From Marinococcus luteus_A (GTDB taxonomy: Bacteria > Bacillota > Bacilli > Bacillales > Marinococcaceae): a DNA stretch of 64,000 nt. Shown piece by piece: positions 32,653 to 41,819 of this stretch; position 1 is the stretch's first letter, and every line of letters starts with the position of its first letter. The position numbers and the translations under genes were made by a program. The DNA lies in contig NZ_JAXRUV010000001.1 of assembly GCF_034497705.1 (NCBI RefSeq), positions 558,001 to 622,000 of the forward strand, read 5' to 3'. The notes beneath the pieces are model-generated. The model was not told the origin of the DNA, searched no databases, and saw only the letters and a program-made list of their open reading frames with translations.

Positions 32653-32919
32653 TTTATAGCCTCCTTAAAAATCTCGTTTTACCGCTTGGTTTGCCTACCA
32701 CTCCCCACGATATACATTCGTCCATGTGTGTAAATAAATATATCATAATCGAAAGCGGTTGTCGATAAAATGAAAGAAAATTCAAACAATGCTTGTTGTT
32801 GCACTCACTAAGAATGCTTTTTCATTATACCTTATTTTCATACTTTTAAAACATCTCGTAAAAATTGTACTTTTACTGTTAGAATACGAGAGAGAGTGTT
32901 AATATAAGGAGATGAGTTT

Positions 32920-33258
32920 TTGAGCTGTTCAAAGGTGAAAGTTCGAGGCGTTTCTTTAGATGAAGAAACAAGATGCGCCCATTATCATACATCTGTCGAT
33001 ATTGTTGCCATGAAGTTTTATTGCTGTGGCCGCTGGTACAGCTGCCACGCCTGTCATGAAGAAAGTGAAAGCCACCCCATAGAACCATGGCCTTCTTCAT
33101 TGTTTGCCGAAGAGGCAGTTTTGTGCGGAAGGTGCCGGCACACTATGAGCGTGTCTGCTTATCTTCATGCTGATCATCGATGCCCGAATTGTCAGGCGGC
33201 ATTCAACCCAGGATGCCAGCGCCATGCTTCCATCTATTTTTCGCTGTCACAGGGCTGA
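32920..33258 (+). CDS. CHY zinc-finger protein
   Basis: A 112-residue protein built of the CHY-type zinc finger. The many Cys/His pairs are in order: RCAHYHT, FYCCGRWYSCHACHEE, then SHPIEPWP, LCGRCRHTMS and HRCPNCQAAFNPGCQRH, giving about three zinc sites. Eukaryotic CHY fingers are in ubiquitin ligases; the bacterial stand-alone forms have no settled role. Start is TTG at 32920, with AAGGAGATGAG correctly spaced. It precedes the cap cluster by about 100 bp and a separate transcript is likely. Confidence 0.87.
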   Translation: MSCSKVKVRGVSLDEETRCAHYHTSVDIVAMKFYCCGRWYSCHACHEESESHPIEPWPSSLFAEEAVLCGRCRHTMSVSAYLHADHRCPNCQAAFNPGCQRHASIYFSLSQG

Positions 33259-33358
33259 GAAATTTTTGAAAACCATTAGGTCTTCCTAACCTTTCTTTTC
33301 AGCGTAAATGCCTTTATTATAGATTAGTCGTCAATAGATGAGACGCTGGCGGAGTCAA

Positions 33359-35158
33359 ATGACGTTCAAAAACTACTTAGATCATCCAGAAAGGAGTTTG
33401 ACCCGACCCGTGAATGCACAAAAAATAACGTACATACTTGCTGCGGTAGTCGTTGCAGGACTACTCATTTACGTAGGAGTAACAAATTTTGGAGGAAGTG
33501 ACCAGAGCGGCTCTGATTCAGAAGAAGAAAGCGCTCAAAACGATTCCAATTCCAGCTCAGGTGCTTCGAGTGACATAGCTTCCGGATCTGACTACGAAGG
33601 ATACGGAGTCAGTACAGATAATGAACTTGCAACAGATGCCGGCATGGAAATTCTTGAACAGGGAGGTAACGCAGCGGATGCCGCGGTTGCCACCTCTTTT
33701 GCCCTGACGGTAACTGAACCGTACGGCTCCGGCATTGGTGGCGGAGGCGCTGCCCTCGCGATGGACGGTCCAAACGGAACCCCTGCCACATATGATTACC
33801 GGGAGGAGGCTTCCACTACTGACCGGGGAGCAAACTCAGGGGTGCCCGGTTTTGTCAGAGGAATGGAAACGCTGCTTGAAGAAGAAGGCAGCGGCCAGTT
33901 TACTCTTGCCGAGCTTATGGATCCTGCCATTGAATACGCAGAGGACGGGTTTGAAATCAATAATTACCTGTCCCAGCGTATGGCATATGCGCAGCCCCGG
34001 CTGAATCAACAGAATTCCCCTGATTTCTTTGGCGAGGACGGAGAGCCTCTCAGTGAGGGCGAAACGCTGGTGCAGGAAGAATACGCCCAGACGCTCCGCA
34101 CGCTTCAGGAAGAAGGACCGGAAAGCTTTTACAGCGCAGACGGGAGCATCGCCCAGCAGCTGACAACAGATCATCCTCATATAACTACGGAGAGCCTCCA
34201 GCAGTATGATGTCCAGACGCCGAATGTAGCACAGGGAACATTTGAAGGACAGAATGTTTACAGTGCCCCGTCCCCTCTCTCTGGCGTTACGTTAATCCAG
34301 ATGCTCGGCATGGGTGAACGCTTAAATATCGGCGAAGCGCTACAGGGAAATGAAGCGGATTACATTCATACGATGAGCGCTATTACACGGGAAGCTTATT
34401 ATCAGCGCCTCGAAAACTTAGGAGATCCGGCGTTTAATGAAATCACGACAGAGGAATATGTGAGTGAGGGCACTATCGACGACCTGGCACAAAATGTCCG
34501 TGAAGATCGTCTTGATACTGAAGAACTTGAAACCGAGGTAGGCTACGAGTCTTCCGACGGGCAAAATACAATCACCCACTCCAGCACCACCCACGTAAAT
34601 GTGATGGATGAGAATGGTAATACCGTAGCCCTCACCAACACACTTGGTAATTTCTTTGGCAGTGGACAAACGTCCGGCGGCATGTTCTTAAATAACCAGC
34701 TGAACAACTATAATGAAACGGAGTCTTCTCCGAATAATATCGAAGTTGGCAAGCGTCCAAGAAGCTTTATCGCCCCTACCATCGTTCAGGATCCAGAGGA
34801 AGGAACAGTGATGGGCATCGGCTCTCCGGGCGGTTCGCGCATCCCAGCTGCTATGGCTGAAGTTATCTTCCGCATGGAATACCTCGACCAGAGCTACGAA
34901 GAAGCCTTCGCAGCTAACCGTTCCTTTGTGGATGTCGTCGAAGGCCAGGCAACGCTGGCAGTAGAAAACGGAGACGAAGCGGAGAATGCCGAGCTTATTG
35001 AAGAAATCAATAATAAATACGGTGATCGTTATTTGATTGCTCCAGATAAAGGGCCTTCCTATTTCGGAAACGTCACGGCATTGATTAAAGATTACGACGA
35101 TGAAGAAATGCAGGGAATCATTGACCAGCGCCGCGGAGGCTCTGCTCAAACACAATAA
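33359..35158 (+). CDS. Gamma-glutamyltranspeptidase, CapD/Ggt type (poly-glutamate processing)
   Basis: About 599 residues. A type II membrane anchor (about 26-47) is followed by a Ser/Glu-rich spacer and a GGT domain: GYGVSTDNELATDAGMEILE, GGNAADAAVATSFALTVTEP, GSGIGGGG. The Ntn nucleophile is the first Thr of TTH (T410) in HSSTTHVNVMDENGN, where the precursor cuts itself. GMFLNNQLNNY and GSPGGSRIPAAM complete the active site. In B. anthracis CapD attaches poly-D-glutamate to peptidoglycan; other Ggt enzymes hydrolyse it. Because capE-capB-capC-capA follow, a capsule role is likely, though CapD and Ggt cannot be told apart here. ATG at 33359 is favoured (GGCGGAG before); GTG at 33410 is possible. 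Confidence 0.87.
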   Translation: MTFKNYLDHPERSLTRPVNAQKITYILAAVVVAGLLIYVGVTNFGGSDQSGSDSEEESAQNDSNSSSGASSDIASGSDYEGYGVSTDNELATDAGMEILEQGGNAADAAVATSFALTVTEPYGSGIGGGGAALAMDGPNGTPATYDYREEASTTDRGANSGVPGFVRGMETLLEEEGSGQFTLAELMDPAIEYAEDGFEINNYLSQRMAYAQPRLNQQNSPDFFGEDGEPLSEGETLVQEEYAQTLRTLQEEGPESFYSADGSIAQQLTTDHPHITTESLQQYDVQTPNVAQGTFEGQNVYSAPSPLSGVTLIQMLGMGERLNIGEALQGNEADYIHTMSAITREAYYQRLENLGDPAFNEITTEEYVSEGTIDDLAQNVREDRLDTEELETEVGYESSDGQNTITHSSTTHVNVMDENGNTVALTNTLGNFFGSGQTSGGMFLNNQLNNYNETESSPNNIEVGKRPRSFIAPTIVQDPEEGTVMGIGSPGGSRIPAAMAEVIFRMEYLDQSYEEAFAANRSFVDVVEGQATLAVENGDEAENAELIEEINNKYGDRYLIAPDKGPSYFGNVTALIKDYDDEEMQGIIDQRRGGSAQTQ

Positions 35159-35171
35159 AGGAGAAGTGAAT

Positions 35172-35342
35172 GTGAACATTTTAAAGAAAATCGGCCCTTA
35201 CCTCTTTTTGTTTGCTTTAGTACTGTTTATGTATTTCTTTAAGGTGGATGCTGAGTTGTCTACGACTGAAGAACTTGAAATCAACAACGCATTGAATACC
35301 CAACCCGAAGAAGAATTACAGGAAAGTTCAGATACACAGTAA
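35172..35342 (+). CDS. capE: Small membrane protein CapE/PgsE-like
   Basis: A 56-residue protein with one membrane helix (PYLFLFALVLFMYFF, about 9-23), a short basic N-terminus and an acidic tail (TTEELEINNALNTQPEEELQ). This is the layout of B. subtilis PgsE (55 residues) and B. anthracis CapE, needed with PgsBCA for poly-gamma-glutamate synthesis or export. The GTG start is eight bases after AAAGGAG; the gene begins 14 bp after the ggt stop. Usually pgsE is last in the operon; here it sits before capB. Sequence identity is low for so short a protein, so the call leans on size, topology and context. Confidence 0.75.
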   Translation: MNILKKIGPYLFLFALVLFMYFFKVDAELSTTEELEINNALNTQPEEELQESSDTQ

Positions 35343-35385
35343 CTATTTTCTTAAATTGGCGTCTTAGTAAAGGTATTGTTTGCAG

Positions 35386-35413
35386 GAGTGTCTCTTGAAC
35401 ACGAGAGACACTC
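35386..35413 (+). promoter_or_regulatory. Perfect hairpin between capE and capB
   Basis: GAGTGTCTCT (35386-35395) pairs over ten bases with AGAGACACTC (35404-35413); loop TGAACACG. No T tract follows, so it is not a standard terminator. It could be an operator, an attenuator part, or an RNA processing/stability hairpin that sets the ratio of ggt-capE to capBCA. Confidence 0.6.
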
Positions 35414-35438
35414 TACGCTTGCAATGAGACGATTACTC

Positions 35439-35467
35439 TTGACAGAAGCGGGTATGGAATACTGTTG
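35439..35467 (+). promoter_or_regulatory. Candidate internal promoter before capB
   Basis: A perfect TTGACA at 35439-35444 lies 26 bp after the hairpin. The -10 is poor (TACTGT at 35460-35465, 15-bp spacer), so it might need an activator. pgs promoters of B. subtilis depend on DegU, which fits but is not shown here. Confidence 0.4.
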
Positions 35468-35527
35468 GTGTTATTTGACATTCAAAGGGAGACAATATTA
35501 GAGAGTACCGAGGAGGTAAAGCGTCGG

Positions 35528-36727
35528 ATGTTATTATTATACGGTTCATGTATAGCGATCGCGGCAGTAGGCATTTTTGAACTGCGACGGCACCAGAAAA
35601 GGGTCGAGCAGATCCCGCTCCGCGTTAATGTGAACGGCGTTCGCGGCAAATCAACAGTAACCCGCCTGATTACGGGGATGCTGAGCGAAGCTGATTACAA
35701 AGTAGTTGGAAAAACCACAGGAACACAGGCACGCACCATTTACTGGGACCGAACGGAAAAGCCCATTGAACGTTCACTTGAAGGTCCAAATATCCGGGAG
35801 CAGAAAGAAATTTTAAAGCATGCTTCAAGTCTTGAAGCCAATGCATTTGTCAGTGAATGCATGGCGATCAACCCGGACTATCAGCGCGTTTTGCAGGAAA
35901 AATTTCTTCAAGCGAACGTCAGCGTCATTTTAAACGTATTTGAAGACCATATGGAAACACTCGGTCCAACCCTGAAATACGTAGCAGAAGCATTCAGCTC
36001 TACGATTCCGTACAATGGCAAACTTATTTTGTCCAACGGCCCTTACTTTCACTACTTCAGTGAAATAGCCGAAAAAAGAAATACGGAAGTATATCTTGCT
36101 AATCCGGAGGAAATCCCGGACGGTTTCATCGATAAATTCGATTACATGCTTTTTCCGGAAAACATTGCTGCGGCCCTAGCTGTAGCACGCGCTGTCGACA
36201 TCGATAAGCGCACGGCTCTTTCCGGTATGCTTAATGCCAATCCGGATCCTGGTGCTCTTCGGATTGTGACTCTTGAAGACGGCAGCCGGGAACGTTCCCA
36301 CTTTGTGAACGGCTTTGCAGCAAACGATGCCCGGTCCACACTTGAAATCTGGTCCCGCGTCCGTTCGTCAAGCTATATGACCGACAACCCGGTAATCATT
36401 ATGAACTGTCGTGAAGACCGGGTAGACCGGACCGAAGAATTTACAAAATATGTTCTGCCTTATTTACCGGCAGAGAAATTAATTCTAATCGGCGGAAACG
36501 TACGGCCGATCACCCAGGCTTTTGATCAGGGCGAACTGCCATTTAATTCCGTTATCAATTTGGAAGGCGAAGATGCAGATGCCATTTTGGCCCGGGTGAA
36601 ACGGGAAGCTTCCCATTCACTTATCTTCGGAATTGGAAACATTCACGGTGCTGCTGAAGAATTTATGGAAAAACTTTATGATTCACCAGAGACACTCATT
36701 AGTAAAGTCGGCGAGGAGGCCATGTAA
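35528..36727 (+). CDS. capB: Poly-gamma-glutamate synthase CapB/PgsB
   Basis: ATP-dependent ligase of poly-gamma-glutamate synthesis, 399 residues, related to Mur ligases. A single N-terminal membrane helix (about 2-17) is followed by RRHQKRVEQIPLRVNVNG and the P-loop NGVRGKSTVTRL (36-47). Other markers: VGKTTGTQARTIYWD, EQKEILKHA, SECMAINPDYQ, VFEDHMETLGPT and FGIGNIHGAAEEFME. Length agrees with B. subtilis PgsB (393). ATG at 35528 has AGGAGG 11 bases before and matches the PgsB N-terminus; an extension to 35465 adds 21 residues without support. capC starts three bases after the stop. Confidence 0.95.
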   Translation: MLLLYGSCIAIAAVGIFELRRHQKRVEQIPLRVNVNGVRGKSTVTRLITGMLSEADYKVVGKTTGTQARTIYWDRTEKPIERSLEGPNIREQKEILKHASSLEANAFVSECMAINPDYQRVLQEKFLQANVSVILNVFEDHMETLGPTLKYVAEAFSSTIPYNGKLILSNGPYFHYFSEIAEKRNTEVYLANPEEIPDGFIDKFDYMLFPENIAAALAVARAVDIDKRTALSGMLNANPDPGALRIVTLEDGSRERSHFVNGFAANDARSTLEIWSRVRSSSYMTDNPVIIMNCREDRVDRTEEFTKYVLPYLPAEKLILIGGNVRPITQAFDQGELPFNSVINLEGEDADAILARVKREASHSLIFGIGNIHGAAEEFMEKLYDSPETLISKVGEEAM

Positions 36728-36729
36728 CA

Positions 36730-37179
36730 TTGTTTGGTACAGATCTTTATATCGCATTAGTCGTAGGAGTTATTATTAGTTTGATATACGCAGAAAAGAC
36801 AGGAATTATGCCGGCCGGGCTGATTGCGCCCGGCTATCTGGCAATTGTTTTTGATCAGCCTGTCTTTCTGTTAACAATTTTTCTTATCAGTTTTCTGACG
36901 TATCTGATTGTTGCCCACGGATTGTCCCGTATTATGATCCTTTACGGACGCCGGAAATTTGCAGCCATGTTGTCTACAGGGATTGTGTTAAAGTTAATCT
37001 TTGACTACTTTTACCCTATTCTGCCTTTTGAAATATACGAGTTTCGCGGTCTCGGGGTTATCGTTCCGGGATTGATTGCAAACGCAATGCAGCGTCAGGG
37101 CGTCGTCCCTACTGTGGCAAGTACACTGGTTCTTACCGCTGCGACATTTGTAATCATCACGCTATACTATTTAATTTAG
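36730..37179 (+). CDS. capC: Poly-gamma-glutamate biosynthesis protein CapC/PgsC
   Basis: A 149-residue integral membrane protein with about five hydrophobic helices. The conserved N-terminal region LIYAEKTGIMPAGLIAPGYL and FRGLGVIVPGLIANAMQRQG are diagnostic for PgsC, which forms the catalytic membrane complex with PgsB. TTG start codon, overlapping nothing but only two bases after the capB stop; GGAGG lies about ten bases upstream in the capB end. capA follows after 12 bases. Length equals that of B. subtilis PgsC (149). Confidence 0.93.
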   Translation: MFGTDLYIALVVGVIISLIYAEKTGIMPAGLIAPGYLAIVFDQPVFLLTIFLISFLTYLIVAHGLSRIMILYGRRKFAAMLSTGIVLKLIFDYFYPILPFEIYEFRGLGVIVPGLIANAMQRQGVVPTVASTLVLTAATFVIITLYYLI

Positions 37180-37191
37180 GGGTTCTTACAT

Positions 37192-38394
37192 ATGGCCAAG
37201 CGATTATTAAACTTCAAAGAAAAATATCTAGCCTATACCAAACGCCAGCGGCGGAAAGCTGGTAAACATGCTGTACTCGGCATTATCATTTGTTTGGTGG
37301 CAATGACCCTGATCCGTGTGGTGGAACCCTCTGCTGCTGAAAGCGAGTACGAGCAGGAGCAGGATACCATCTTTACTTCTGCCATGGTCGGTGACATGAT
37401 GACCGGCCGTCACGTAGAGGAAGTAGCCGAGCAGGAGGGATACGAGTCTCTCTTCCAGTATGCAAAACCAACGCTTAAATCTGCGGACTATACACTTGGC
37501 AACTTTGAAAACCCAATCGTAGACAATCCGGATGAAACCGAAGAAGCCGACAAGATTATTAACCTTTCTTCGAAATCAGGAGCGATTGATGGTTTGGAGG
37601 ACGCCGGATTTGATGCTGTCAACCTGGCAAACAATCACTTGATGGATTATCAGTATGAAGGCTTGAATGAAACCCTCCAGGCATTTGAAAATTCAAGCAT
37701 CGACGTCATTGGCGCTGGTGCCAATGACGATGAAGCCCATGGGTATACTATGAGCACGCACAACGGCATGGATGTAGCTTCTTTAGGCGTGAACGATATT
37801 ACGTACGCGAATATGGAACAGGCTGGCCCGAATTCCCCGGGAATTTCCACAAGCCAGGATCCGAGCGCTTATATTGATGCTGTTCAGGAAGCCGATCAGG
37901 AGGCAGACCTGGTAATCGTGAACGTCCACTTCGGCCAGGAGTACGACAGTACGCCAACGACACGTCAGCGTCAAATGACAGAAGCCATCGCTGATGCCGG
38001 GGCTGACGTTATCGTAGGAACTCACCCGCACGTGCTTCAGTCTGCGGAAGTATACAACGATACATTCATCATGCACTCCATCGGTAACTTCGTATTTGAC
38101 CAGGGCTGGACTAGAACGAGAGACAGCGTTATCGCGAACTACTCTCTTGCCTCCGATGGTACGGCTCATCTGGAGATGCAGCCATTCCGGGTATTTGAAG
38201 CATCCCCCCGCCCGGTCGATAGCGCGTTCCACCGGGAGCGGATCTTCCGTCAGCTGACGAAGGATACACAAAACAAGGATGCTATTGTTGAAAACGGAGA
38301 ACACCTTGTGTTTGAAGCAGATCACTCCGATGTAATTGACAGTATGGAGGAAAACGGCAACCAGAATAACAACCAGAACAGTACTCAAAATTAA
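37192..38394 (+). CDS. capA: Poly-gamma-glutamate biosynthesis/export protein CapA/PgsA
   Basis: A 400-residue membrane-anchored protein with a calcineurin-like metallophosphatase fold. After a basic N-terminus one helix (about 25-43) anchors the outer domain. Metal-site motifs: GDMMTGRHVEEVAE, LGNFENPIV, NLANNHLMDYQ, VNVHFGQEYD, GTHPHVLQ and HSIGNFVFDQ. CapA is needed for polymer length and transport out of the cell. The C-terminus ends in an Asn/Gln-rich tail. ATG after AGGGG; last gene of the cluster, followed by a strong terminator. Confidence 0.93.
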   Translation: MAKRLLNFKEKYLAYTKRQRRKAGKHAVLGIIICLVAMTLIRVVEPSAAESEYEQEQDTIFTSAMVGDMMTGRHVEEVAEQEGYESLFQYAKPTLKSADYTLGNFENPIVDNPDETEEADKIINLSSKSGAIDGLEDAGFDAVNLANNHLMDYQYEGLNETLQAFENSSIDVIGAGANDDEAHGYTMSTHNGMDVASLGVNDITYANMEQAGPNSPGISTSQDPSAYIDAVQEADQEADLVIVNVHFGQEYDSTPTTRQRQMTEAIADAGADVIVGTHPHVLQSAEVYNDTFIMHSIGNFVFDQGWTRTRDSVIANYSLASDGTAHLEMQPFRVFEASPRPVDSAFHRERIFRQLTKDTQNKDAIVENGEHLVFEADHSDVIDSMEENGNQNNNQNSTQN

Positions 38395-38412
38395 TAAAAA
38401 TGACCTTTGTGT

Positions 38413-38446
38413 ACCTGCCGGTTTAAAACCGGCAGGTGTTTTTTAT
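38413..38446 (+). terminator. Rho-independent terminator of the cap operon
   Basis: ACCTGCCGGTTT pairs with AAACCGGCAGGT, almost no loop beyond AA, followed by GTTTTTTATT. Confidence 0.88.
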
Positions 38447-38521
38447 TGTAAATTTAAAATGATTAAATTACAGTAAATGAAATTTTATTTCTTTTGCGAA
38501 AAACCCCTGATTTCTCAGGGG

Positions 38522-41500
38522 CTACATCGTTTCCATCATTATAGTCGATCCATTACCTCCAGGGCTTGCCGGAGTCACCATCAGCCGTTTTGGCACCCGC
38601 TGCTGCATATCCGGCACGTGGCTGATAACCCCTACCGATAAATATTCCCCGTGAAGGTTTTCCAAAGCCTCCATTACTGTATCGAGCAGATCCTGATCAA
38701 GCGTGCCAAATCCTTCATCCAAAAAGAAGAACTCCAGGGGATATTGTCCTTTCAGCTGAATCGATGTTGAGAGCGAAAGGGCAAGAGCAAGGGAGGTTAA
38801 AAAAGTCTCTCCCCCGGAGAGCGTGGAAACTGGACGGTACACTCCTCCGTTTGCATCATCACGAATAACGAAAGCATTATGCTCGTTTACTTCAATTGCA
38901 TAGCGCCCTCTCGTTAAGGCATGCAGCCGCTGAGAGGCTTCTCTTGTCACCTGCATCAGCTGTTCTTCGGCCAGAAACTCAACAAATTTTCTTCCCTTCA
39001 TAATTTGATCGAGATCTGTCAGCCGCTCTTTTTCTGCCTGCCTCTCGATCCGGTTTTGTTCAAGTTCCTGATAACGTTCAACTTTCCTCTCGATATCTTC
39101 AAGCTTTTCTTTAATGCCGCCGAGCGTTTCTTTGTAATTATCCCACTCATCTGAAGCTTCGTGGTACTGCTCCTCTATTTTATTAAATCCTTCTTCGTTT
39201 ACCCGGTCGTTCTGAAGCTTTGCCTGCAGCCGGTTCTGTTCGTACTGCAGTTCTTTTAGTTTCGTGTCAAACTCTTCTACCTGGCGCTGCAGCTCAGTTT
39301 TTTGCTCTTCCGATAACGAATAGGCAAGCACCTCTTCCGGAGAAACAGTTGAGTCTTTCTGCTGTTTCTGGCGAAGCCATTCGGCTTCAGCTGCTTTTCG
39401 TTTAACTTCAGATTTTTGCAGCGATTCAGCACTTTCCCTGCTTGAGGCTTTCGTGCGCTCGTATTCCCTTTCAGCTTCTCTCTGCAGCTCCTGCAACTCT
39501 TCTTTTTCTGATTTAAGCGCCTCTTCCCGCTTGTCCACCGCGTCTTTCCATTCCTGTTTGGTCCTTCCCCCAAGCTGTTCATTCAGTTTCTGTTCCGCAT
39601 CCTGCCTGGCCTCTGCAGTCTGCTTCCATTCTGACACCGCTACGGCTTCCCGGCTTTTAACCTCATAAAATTGGCGTTCCCGGAAAGCTCGTTCGTCCCT
39701 TTTTTCCTCGAGGTATTTCTGGCCGTTATCAATACGCTCCTGGATACCTTTGATAGTCTCCCTGCGCGCTTTCGCCTGTTTGTATTCCTCGTCAAACTGG
39801 TCCAGGCGAAGAGGCTTGAATGTCTGTTCCCACTGATTTTTTTGTTCCTGCCACTGTTTTTGGAGCTGTTCAAGCTTATTTCCCTGCTCTTTAACTTCTG
39901 TTTCCTGCTCGGAGACTTTCACAGAAAGACGGTCCTTCCAGCGGTTCCACTCCTCCCAGGAATGGTTCACTGCCTGCGTCTGCTCCTTTAGCCCGTCTAT
40001 CGTCTTCATCTCTGCTTCCCAGCGGGCAAAGGCGATGCTTTCCTCTGTCTCCTCCGGGTGATCCTCTTCTTTCAGCTCTTCTCCGTAAGAAAGAGACGAA
40101 GCCACATGCTGGAGGCTGACTTTCGTATGCTCCCAGGTCGTTTTCCACTGACGCAGTGCCTCGATTTCTTCCTCTGTGTGTCCCTCTGCCTCTTCTTCCG
40201 GGCCGGCAGCCGGGGCCGGGTGCTCCACAGCTCCGCACACCGGGCACGCTTCTCCGTCTTTTAGTTCTGCTGCTAGCGCATGCAGCTGCCGTTTCTGTTC
40301 AGCCTGCTGTTTTTTTTCAAAACGCTTTAACTCCTGCTCAATGAGCCTGATGTGCACTGCCGCCCGGCTGTACCAGTAAAAGATATTCTGCGCCGTCTCT
40401 TTCGTACGTTTCTGAAGCGCCTGTTGTTCTTTTTCTGCTTTATTGGTTTCTTTAAATGTCTCCGCCAATTTTTCCTTAGCCGCAGCTTCCCCGGCACGCT
40501 GTTCATTCAGCTGCTGGTGAAGGGCATCCAGCCATTGCTTTTTCGACGAAGCCTCCCCCATATCCGGCAGGTGCTCTTCTTTCTGCCGGGCATCGGTATA
40601 TTCCTGCTTGAGCTTTTCGAGCAGCTCGCGCGCTTCCTGCTCTTTATTCTGCAAGTCGTTCACCTGATCGGAAGCTTCCTCGTATAACCTGCGCTGTTTT
40701 TCGACCTCCTGAAGCTTTTGTTTCTCCAGTTCGTTGTGCCGCTGATATTCAGCTTCAAGTGTTTCGATCTGCTCGAACCGGCGATGCCACTGCTGGAGCA
40801 GACGCTCTTCCTCTTCCCATCGTTTTTCGTTCTGCTCCGCTTTTTTTCCAGCCTGCTGTTTTTTGCGTTTTGCCTCTTCGTACGCCTTTTGTTTTTCTTT
40901 TAAGTCGCGCTCCTGCTCCCCGTGCTCCTGCCTTGCTTTTTGAAAGCCGTCCGCATACGGATACAGCGCTTCATATATTTCATTTTCTTTTAATGTATGC
41001 CGCTTGCTTTCAATTGTATGTCTCGTTTCCTCCCATTCCTGTATGGTGGCTTCCAGAAGCTTAAGCTCTTCGGTCCAGTGAAACTTCTGCCTCGCTTCTT
41101 CGTACTGTTTCCTTCGTTCCTCCACATGCTTCTGCTGCTTTTGAACAAGCTGAACCCAGCGGGCATGCTCTTCTCGGGCTTTTTTTAAGTCCTCCTGCGA
41201 AGCTGGGCCGAGCCCCTGCTGTTCTGCTTCGATGTTATGTACGTCCTGCTCTGCAGATGCTTTCCGGGATTTCACGGAGGCAATCAGCTGATTGCCGTAC
41301 CGCTCGAGATGAAACAGCCGCTCGAGCATTTTGCTTCGGTCACTGCCCCCGAGATGGAGAAATTCGGCAAATTTCCCCTGTGGAAGTACGACCGCACGGG
41401 TAAAATCATCGAGGGTGAGGCCGAGAAGTTCTTCGATTTTCTGATTGACTGCTTTTGTTTTTTCCGCAAGCACTACCGGCTCCCCGGTCTGATCGGTTAA

Positions 41501-41818
41501 CCGACACAGCTTTCCTGCCATGGTCGCCTCCCCGGTGCGTTTATAGTGGCGTTCGATATGATACACCGACGGGCCGAGCGAAAACGTAAAGGAGACGCGC
41601 AGCTCGTTTTCCGACTGGTTCATGATTCCTTCGGTTTTGGAAGCCCGCTCTACATTTCCGTATAAGGCTAACGTCATGGCATCGAGCAGCGATGATTTTC
41701 CGCTGCCGGTGGGACCGAAAATACCGAATACTCCGTTTTCACAAAGCGTTTTAAAATCCACCGTCTGTCTTTGGCGGAAGCTGTGCAGTCCTTGTATCTG
41801 CAGTTGTAATGGCTTCAT
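38522..41818 (-). CDS. sbcC: SbcC (Rad50-type) exonuclease ATPase subunit
   Basis: A 1098-residue SMC-like ATPase that with SbcD opens hairpins and processes double-strand breaks. N-terminal Walker A is FGPTGSGKSSLLDAMTLAL. Two very long coiled-coil arms, rich in Glu, Lys and Gln, flank the zinc hook CPVCG in the middle. The C-terminal part has the signature VSTLSGGETFLTSLALALS and Walker B FFFLDEGFGTLD. The size equals the family (B. subtilis 1130). ATG is one base after the sbcD stop: the pair is translationally coupled. No terminator separates it clearly from the convergent cap operon except the cap terminator. Confidence 0.95.
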   Translation of the reverse strand: MKPLQLQIQGLHSFRQRQTVDFKTLCENGVFGIFGPTGSGKSSLLDAMTLALYGNVERASKTEGIMNQSENELRVSFTFSLGPSVYHIERHYKRTGEATMAGKLCRLTDQTGEPVVLAEKTKAVNQKIEELLGLTLDDFTRAVVLPQGKFAEFLHLGGSDRSKMLERLFHLERYGNQLIASVKSRKASAEQDVHNIEAEQQGLGPASQEDLKKAREEHARWVQLVQKQQKHVEERRKQYEEARQKFHWTEELKLLEATIQEWEETRHTIESKRHTLKENEIYEALYPYADGFQKARQEHGEQERDLKEKQKAYEEAKRKKQQAGKKAEQNEKRWEEEERLLQQWHRRFEQIETLEAEYQRHNELEKQKLQEVEKQRRLYEEASDQVNDLQNKEQEARELLEKLKQEYTDARQKEEHLPDMGEASSKKQWLDALHQQLNEQRAGEAAAKEKLAETFKETNKAEKEQQALQKRTKETAQNIFYWYSRAAVHIRLIEQELKRFEKKQQAEQKRQLHALAAELKDGEACPVCGAVEHPAPAAGPEEEAEGHTEEEIEALRQWKTTWEHTKVSLQHVASSLSYGEELKEEDHPEETEESIAFARWEAEMKTIDGLKEQTQAVNHSWEEWNRWKDRLSVKVSEQETEVKEQGNKLEQLQKQWQEQKNQWEQTFKPLRLDQFDEEYKQAKARRETIKGIQERIDNGQKYLEEKRDERAFRERQFYEVKSREAVAVSEWKQTAEARQDAEQKLNEQLGGRTKQEWKDAVDKREEALKSEKEELQELQREAEREYERTKASSRESAESLQKSEVKRKAAEAEWLRQKQQKDSTVSPEEVLAYSLSEEQKTELQRQVEEFDTKLKELQYEQNRLQAKLQNDRVNEEGFNKIEEQYHEASDEWDNYKETLGGIKEKLEDIERKVERYQELEQNRIERQAEKERLTDLDQIMKGRKFVEFLAEEQLMQVTREASQRLHALTRGRYAIEVNEHNAFVIRDDANGGVYRPVSTLSGGETFLTSLALALSLSTSIQLKGQYPLEFFFLDEGFGTLDQDLLDTVMEALENLHGEYLSVGVISHVPDMQQRVPKRLMVTPASPGGNGSTIMMETM

Positions 41819-41819
41819 T

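Noticed and set aside
33276..33289. Small inverted repeat TTAGG-TCTT-CCTAA before the ggt gene
   Set aside because: Five-base arms are too short to distinguish from chance without comparison to other genomes.
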